Made by a program: the position numbers and the translations under genes
NCBI RefSeq assembly: GCF_019635515.1
Contig: NZ_JAHBZI010000001.1
Span: 124,001-188,000 of the forward strand
DNA from: Sphingomonas sp.
GTDB lineage: Bacteria; Pseudomonadota; Alphaproteobacteria; Sphingomonadales; Sphingomonadaceae
Direction: 5' to 3'
DNA: 64,000 nucleotides
The notes under the pieces: model-generated
Databases searched by the model: none
What the model saw: only the letters and a program-made list of their open reading frames with translations
What the model was told of the DNA's origin: nothing
Shown here: positions 59,384-64,000 of the stretch, piece after piece
How the letters are laid out: each line of letters opens with the position of its first letter
Numbering within the stretch: the stretch's first letter is position 1

Positions 59384-60958
59384 ATGACGCTGACTGGGGA
59401 ATTGTTCATCGCTTCGAAGCGAGTGAAGCGCGACGGCGGCGGCTTCCGCGCGGTGCAGGCATCGACGGGTCAGGAAATCGAGCCCGCGTTCAGCGTCGCC
59501 ACCACAGACGATGTCGAGACCGCCGTCGCCGCTGCCGAGGCCGCTTTCCCGGTCTATTCGCAGATGCCGCGCGAGAAGCGCGCTGAATTCCTGGAGGCGA
59601 TCGCCGACGAGATCGACGCGCTGGGCGATGCGCTGACCGAGCGCGCGCATGCCGAGAGCGGGTTGCCGGCGGCAAGGCTCAACGGCGAGCGCGGGCGCAC
59701 CTCGGGCCAGATGCGGCTGTTCGCGCGCGAGCTGCGCCTCGGCGAATATCTGCGCGCGCGAATCGATCATGCCATTCCCGATCGCCAGCCCGCGCCCAAG
59801 CCCGATCTGCGCCTGCGCCTCGTGCCGCTGGGGCCGGTGACGGTTTTCGGCGCCAGCAACTTCCCGCTCGCCTTTTCGGTCGGCGGCGGTGACACCGCCT
59901 CGGCGCTGGCAGCGGGCTGTCCGGTGGTGGTGAAGGGTCATTCGGCACATCCAGGCACGGCCGAGCTGGTCGCCGGCGCGATTACCCGCGCGGCGGAGAA
60001 GACCGGCATGCCCAAAGGCGTGTTCTCGTTGATCAACGGCCCCGGCAATTCGGTCGGCGCGGCGCTGGTCACCGATCCGCGCATCAAGGCGGTCGGCTTC
60101 ACCGGCTCGCGCGGCGGCGGTACCCAGTTGATGAAGCTGGCTGCGAACCGCCCGGTACCGATCCCGGTTTACGCCGAGATGAGCAGCGTCAATCCGGTAT
60201 TCCTGCTGCCCGCCGCGCTCGAAGCGCGCGCCGAGGCGCTGGGCGCGGGGTTCGTCGCCAGCCTGACCATGGGGGCGGGGCAGTTCTGCACCAATCCCGG
60301 CCTCGTCCTCGGCATCGAGGGCCCGGCGCTCGACCGGTTCGTCACCGCCGCCACCGATGCGATGGCGGGAGCGCCGTCGCAGGTGATGCTGACTCCCGGC
60401 ATCCACAAAGCCTATACCAGCGGCGTGGCGCGCTGGGCCTCGGCACCGGCGCTCAGTCAAGTCGGGCAGGGTCAGGAAGCGGCTGGCCCGACCTGTGGGC
60501 AAGCGGCGCTGTTCACGATGACCGGCAAGGATTTCCTCGCCGATCCCAGCCATGCCGAGGAAGTGTTCGGCGCGGCTTCGCTGCTGGTGCGCTGTGCCGA
60601 TGTGAACGAGATGGCGGCGGTGATCGGCCTGCTCGAAGGCCAGCTGACCGCGACCTTGCATCTTGACGATGGCGACCTGGATTTGGCCAGGCAGTTGCTG
60701 CCCCGGCTGGAGCGGCTGGCGGGCCGCATTCTCGCCAATGGCTGGCCGACCGGCGTCGAGGTTACCGACGCGCAGGTCCATGGCGGGCCGTTCCCGTCGA
60801 CGTCCGACGGACGCAGCACCTCGGTCGGCGCGCTGGCGATCGACCGCTTCCTGCGGCCGGTGGCGTATCAGGACTTGCCGGCGGCGCTGCTGCCCGTCGA
60901 GCTGCGCGATGGCGATGCCGGAATTCCGCGGCGCGTGGATGGCAAGCCGACGCTCTGA
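59384..60958 (+). CDS. Aldehyde dehydrogenase, ketoglutaric semialdehyde (2,5-dioxovalerate) type
   Basis: The protein has 524 residues. FGASNFPLAFSVGGGDTASALAAGCPVVVKGHSAHPGT is the NADP-binding KGSADH block, VGFTGSRGGGTQL is the glycine loop, YAEMSSVNPVF holds the general base Glu in the NPVF context, and GQFCTNPG holds the catalytic Cys302. This profile fits alpha-ketoglutaric semialdehyde dehydrogenases of pentose/galactarate catabolism. Together with the FadR-type regulator and downstream mutarotase and GH3 genes it suggests use of plant sugars. Confidence 0.88.
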   Translation: MTLTGELFIASKRVKRDGGGFRAVQASTGQEIEPAFSVATTDDVETAVAAAEAAFPVYSQMPREKRAEFLEAIADEIDALGDALTERAHAESGLPAARLNGERGRTSGQMRLFARELRLGEYLRARIDHAIPDRQPAPKPDLRLRLVPLGPVTVFGASNFPLAFSVGGGDTASALAAGCPVVVKGHSAHPGTAELVAGAITRAAEKTGMPKGVFSLINGPGNSVGAALVTDPRIKAVGFTGSRGGGTQLMKLAANRPVPIPVYAEMSSVNPVFLLPAALEARAEALGAGFVASLTMGAGQFCTNPGLVLGIEGPALDRFVTAATDAMAGAPSQVMLTPGIHKAYTSGVARWASAPALSQVGQGQEAAGPTCGQAALFTMTGKDFLADPSHAEEVFGAASLLVRCADVNEMAAVIGLLEGQLTATLHLDDGDLDLARQLLPRLERLAGRILANGWPTGVEVTDAQVHGGPFPSTSDGRSTSVGALAIDRFLRPVAYQDLPAALLPVELRDGDAGIPRRVDGKPTL

Positions 60959-61065
60959 CGCTCGCCCCGAGCGGTTCGTCCTGTTTGCGGGACGTTCATA
61001 GCGACCGCGATTGCCGGGTGTGGATCGTTGCGTATCGTGCTCCTTCTTTCCGGGGAGGTTTCACG

Positions 61066-61488
61066 ATGCGCCTGACGTTCGCCCTTGCCACCATGCTGAT
61101 CGCGGCGCCCGCTTTCGCGCAGGACCAGGATATTGCCGGCGCGCGCGTCGCGGTCGAGCATTATCTCGCCGGTCATGCCACCGGCAGCCCGGCTGAATTT
61201 ACCGCCGCCTTCCACCCCAAAGCCATGCTCTACTGGAATCGCGACGGTCAGCTCGCCGAGCGTACCAGCGCCGAATATATAGCCGGCGCCACGGGCAAGC
61301 CGGCGGCTGACGAGGCGCAGCGCAAGCGGCGGATCGAATCGCTCGACGTGACCGGTGATGCCGGCATGGCCAAGGTCGTGCTCGAATATCCGGCGGTGAC
61401 CTTCACCGATTATTTGTCGCTGCTGCGCATCGATGGCGAATGGAAGATCATCAACAAGATCTTCCACGTCGAGCGCAAGGCGCCCTAG
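61066..61488 (+). CDS. Secreted NTF2-like (lumazine-binding-type) protein
   Basis: The protein has 140 residues, with GGGGAGG before ATG 61066. Signal peptide MRLTFALATMLIAAPAFAQ precedes VAVEHYLAGHATGSPAEFTAAFHPKAMLYWNRDGQL and VTFTDYLSLLRIDGEWKIINKIFHVERK, which resembles Lumazine_bd_2/DUF4440 small NTF2-fold proteins (WKI.N K.(F/Y)). Its ligand is unknown. The stop overlaps the convergent mutarotase gene by 4 bp. Confidence 0.75.
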   Translation: MRLTFALATMLIAAPAFAQDQDIAGARVAVEHYLAGHATGSPAEFTAAFHPKAMLYWNRDGQLAERTSAEYIAGATGKPAADEAQRKRRIESLDVTGDAGMAKVVLEYPAVTFTDYLSLLRIDGEWKIINKIFHVERKAP

Positions 61489-62534
61489 CCGAACGCCTCG
61501 TTCGCATCCTTCGCCACCCGGAAACGGAAGGCGATGTCGTGCCGGTAGGTCTGTCCCGGATCGAGCCGGGCGGACGGGAAATTCGGCCGGTTGGGCGCGT
61601 CGGGGAAATTCTGCGGTTCGAGGCAGAGGCCGCCGCGCGCCTCGTAGGTTGCGCCGCCCGTGCCGGGCGCACCGTTTGCGAGATGGTTGCCAGTATAGAG
61701 CTGGACTCCGGGGGCGTTGGATTCGACGTCCAGCACGCGGCCCGAGCCGGGATCGAACAAGGTCGCGACGCGGCGGCGGTTTCCGCCGGGCGTATCGAGC
61801 ACGAAATTGTGATCGTATCCGCGGCCGATCTTGAGCTGGACATCCTCCAACGCGATGTCGCGGCCGACCGGCTTGGGCGCGCGGAAATCGAACGGCGTGC
61901 CGGTGACGTCCTGGAACTCGCCGGTCGGAATCTGCGTCGCATCGACCGGGGTCATGCGGCTGGCCGGGATCTGGAGCAGGTGATCGAGGATCGTGCCGTG
62001 CCCCTCGCCGGCGAGATTGAAATAGGCGTGGTGCGTGAGGTTGATCACCGTCGCGGCGTCGGTGGTCGCGGTGAAGGCGATGTACAGCCCGTCTTCCTCG
62101 AGCGTGTACCGCGTCTCGACCGATAGCGTGCCGGGAAAGCCGTTATACCCGGCCGGATTGACCAGCGTGAATATCGCCGAATGCGCGTCGCGGTGCTTGA
62201 GCGTCCAGAATTGCTGGTCGAAGCCCAATGGCCCCGAGTGGAGATTGTTTACCCCGCCACTGTCCGTAGGCAGGCGATACTCCTTGCCGTCGAGGCTGAA
62301 CCGCGCGCCGCCGATGCGGTTGGCGTAGCGCCCGGCGACCGCGCCATAGAAGCGCGGGTGGCCGCGATATTCTTCAAGATTCCGATAGCCAAGCGTGACA
62401 TTGGCGATGCCGCCGTCGCGCGCGGGCACGTCCAGCCGGCGGAGGGTGGCGCCGAGATTGAGCAATTCGGCGCGGAACGCCCCGCGCCTGATCTCGACCG
62501 TCTCGATGCTGCCACCCTCGACCAGCCAGTTCAT
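61485..62534 (-). CDS. galM: Galactose mutarotase (aldose 1-epimerase)
   Basis: The protein has 349 residues from ATG 62534. LLNLGATLRRLDVPARDG, YGAVAGRYANRIGGARFSLDGKEYRL, NNLHSGPLGFDQQFW (catalytic His), INLTHHAYFNLAGEGHGTILDH (catalytic His) and the C-terminal GLCLEPQNFPDAPN with catalytic Glu are standard GalM blocks. It interconverts alpha and beta sugars released by the adjacent glucosidase. The start overlaps the GH3 stop, so the two are coupled. Confidence 0.94.
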   Translation of the reverse strand: MNWLVEGGSIETVEIRRGAFRAELLNLGATLRRLDVPARDGGIANVTLGYRNLEEYRGHPRFYGAVAGRYANRIGGARFSLDGKEYRLPTDSGGVNNLHSGPLGFDQQFWTLKHRDAHSAIFTLVNPAGYNGFPGTLSVETRYTLEEDGLYIAFTATTDAATVINLTHHAYFNLAGEGHGTILDHLLQIPASRMTPVDATQIPTGEFQDVTGTPFDFRAPKPVGRDIALEDVQLKIGRGYDHNFVLDTPGGNRRRVATLFDPGSGRVLDVESNAPGVQLYTGNHLANGAPGTGGATYEARGGLCLEPQNFPDAPNRPNFPSARLDPGQTYRHDIAFRFRVAKDANEAFG

Positions 62535-64000
62535 TTTCCGCCCGGGCAGATCGAATTGTTGGGATCGGAGACGATGCGGATATCCGCCACCGCGAAGCTC
62601 AGCGGCCCCGAGGCGCTGACCACGAACGGTGCGCTGACCTTGCTCAAATCGACGCCGTTCTCGACATAGCATTTGAGAAGGATCTTGGCGGTGCGCCATT
62701 TCCCCGTCTCGCCGGTGAACAGGCTGGTCGCGTCGATCGCACCGGTATTGGTGCCGCCTTCCATCAGCAACCGCACCTTGCCGGTGGCCGAGGTGGTGAG
62801 CTTGTAGCTGATCTGGATCGAGAGATCGGCATTGGCCTCGCGGGTGAGATCGAGCGGACCGCCGCTGATGCGCGCCGTCGCCGGGCCTGCCGGCCAGGTG
62901 AGCAGTTGTGCGCCCTCCTGCGTCGCCGGGCCATCGACCGCGCGGCGGTTCACCTTGCTGTCGGTGGCGAAGGAGAAGGGCGCGGCGGCTACACCCTTGG
63001 TGAAATAGATGGTGGTGTTGGCGAGCGAGGCATCGACGCCGGCATCTTCGCTCAGCGCGGGGACGGCGGCGGGCTTGGCATAGCTCAGGCCATAGCCGAA
63101 CGCGAACAGCGGATCGTAGCCGGGATCGCGCTGGTTGAGCTTGAACTGGCCGGCGGTCTTCGGCCAGCTGTACGACAGCGTGCCGGTGAAGTCGCGGCGC
63201 GGCTTGCCGGCCTTGTCGCCGACCAGCACATCGGCGACGCCATCGCCCTCGCTGCCCGGCAGCCAGGCGGCGACGAACGCATCGGACTGGTTGAGCTCGG
63301 GATTGACCCATAGCGGCCGGCCCGAGAGGAACACCGAGACCGTGGGGATGCCGGCCTTTTTGAGTTTCGCGAGCATCGCCAGCGCCTGCTTGTCGCCGGG
63401 CTGGAATTCGAGCGTGCGGATGTCGCCGCGCATCTCGGCATAGGGCTGTTCGCCGAACACCACCACCGCGACATCGGGCCTGGCGGTGAAGCTACCATCG
63501 GCCGAAAGGGTCGCGGTGCCGCCCGATGCTTCGACGGCCTTCTTGATGCCGCCATAGATCGAGGTCGCGCCGGGGAAGAAGGAGTTGGGGTTGCCATCGC
63601 CCTGCCAGCTCAGCGTCCAGCCGCCGGTCTGCATCTGCAGCGAATCCGCGCCGGGGCCGGTGACGAGCACGTTCGCCGAGGCCTTGAGCGGCAGCACGCC
63701 CTCATTCTTGAGCAGCACCAGGCTCTTGGCCACCGCCTCGCGGGCGATGGCGCGATGCGCGGCGCTGCCCATGACATCGGGTTTGTCCTCGATCGGGCGG
63801 GCCGGATCGAACAGGCCGAGCTTGACCTTGACGCGGAGGATGCGGCGAACGGCATCGTCGACCCGGCGCATCGGGATGGTGCCGTCCTTGACCTGTCGCA
63901 CGGTCGTTTCGAACAGGCCCTTCCAGCTATCCGGCGCCATCGCCATGTCGAGTCCGGCGTTGAAGGTCGCGGGGCAATCGGTGTTGGTGCAGCCTGGAAT
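62531..64000 (-). CDS. Glycoside hydrolase family 3 beta-glucosidase (C-terminal part; 5' end beyond window)
   Basis: Only the last ~489 residues are present. The frame enters from 64000 with IPGCTNTDCPATFNAGLDMAMAPDSWKGLFETTV, just after the expected catalytic Asp (SDWNGHGQ region, outside). The C-terminal GH3 domain (LLKNEGVLPLKASANVLVTGPGADSLQMQTGGWTLSWQGDGNPN) and RDFTGTLSYSWPKTAGQF...DPLFAFGYGLSY are present, followed by an ExoP-like carbohydrate-binding domain (YFTKGVAAAPFSFATD..., GPLDLTREANADLSIQISYKLTT). It probably releases glucose from cello-oligosaccharides. ATG 63946 is internal, not the start. Confidence 0.9.
   Translation of the reverse strand: MPGCTNTDCPATFNAGLDMAMAPDSWKGLFETTVRQVKDGTIPMRRVDDAVRRILRVKVKLGLFDPARPIEDKPDVMGSAAHRAIAREAVAKSLVLLKNEGVLPLKASANVLVTGPGADSLQMQTGGWTLSWQGDGNPNSFFPGATSIYGGIKKAVEASGGTATLSADGSFTARPDVAVVVFGEQPYAEMRGDIRTLEFQPGDKQALAMLAKLKKAGIPTVSVFLSGRPLWVNPELNQSDAFVAAWLPGSEGDGVADVLVGDKAGKPRRDFTGTLSYSWPKTAGQFKLNQRDPGYDPLFAFGYGLSYAKPAAVPALSEDAGVDASLANTTIYFTKGVAAAPFSFATDSKVNRRAVDGPATQEGAQLLTWPAGPATARISGGPLDLTREANADLSIQISYKLTTSATGKVRLLMEGGTNTGAIDATSLFTGETGKWRTAKILLKCYVENGVDLSKVSAPFVVSASGPLSFAVADIRIVSDPNNSICPGGK

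Overview
The window is high-GC, gene-dense DNA from an alphaproteobacterium. Order Sphingomonadales, close to Sphingomonas, is the best guess. Supporting signs are a complete gene transfer agent (GTA) head-tail cluster of the alphaproteobacterial type, a TonB-dependent receptor/MFS/TetR nutrient locus, DUF1134, DUF2793, TIGR02186 and CBP3-like chaperone genes, and many short palindromic repeats with cores such as CCCCGCGAAAGCGGGG and CCCCGGCGAAGGCCGGGG. Placement is by gene content only.

Left part (1-34850). This is mostly housekeeping and envelope genes. In order: a TIGR02186/TauE pair; a glycosyltransferase plus outer-membrane beta-barrel pair resembling the phage N4 receptor genes nfrB/nfrA; a giant alpha-2-macroglobulin with its usual partner PBP1C; bamE; a cytochrome bc1 chaperone; a DUF177 gene; a TetR regulator facing a TonB receptor and MFS transporter; prfC; an aldose epimerase; an SDR; rpmI-rplT and pheS-pheT; an AsmA-like protein; a tandem Inh-type protease inhibitor; DUF2339; a GST; and dapF.

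Middle part (34930-52044). A near-complete GTA cluster runs on the + strand: small terminase, TerL, portal, DUF6127, prohead protease, capsid, connector, DUF3168, tail tube, g10, tail chaperone, tape measure, a fused sheath-like/DUF2460 protein, DUF2163, NlpC/P60, the large tail protein and DUF2793. It is interrupted by genes with no phage role: an EF-hand protein and a spermidine-synthase-like protein between TerL and portal; lgt and a small CxxC protein (opposite strand) between protease and capsid; and a small secreted protein (opposite strand) after the tape measure gene. A 126-bp palindromic repeat sits in frame inside the tail chaperone gene, adding exactly 42 codons. A promoter-palindrome-terminator arrangement precedes the cluster, and stable hairpins follow the capsid gene and precede the tail tube gene.

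Right part (52045-64000). It holds an OmpA-family porin, YgfZ, a dihydroorotase, small conserved proteins, DUF1134, tRNA-Ser(GCU), and a sugar-catabolic locus. That locus contains a FadR-type regulator, a ketoglutarate-semialdehyde-type aldehyde dehydrogenase with a promoter and two palindromes upstream, an NTF2-like protein, galactose mutarotase and a GH3 glucosidase cut by the window end.

No CRISPR array, insertion sequence, rRNA or replication origin was seen.
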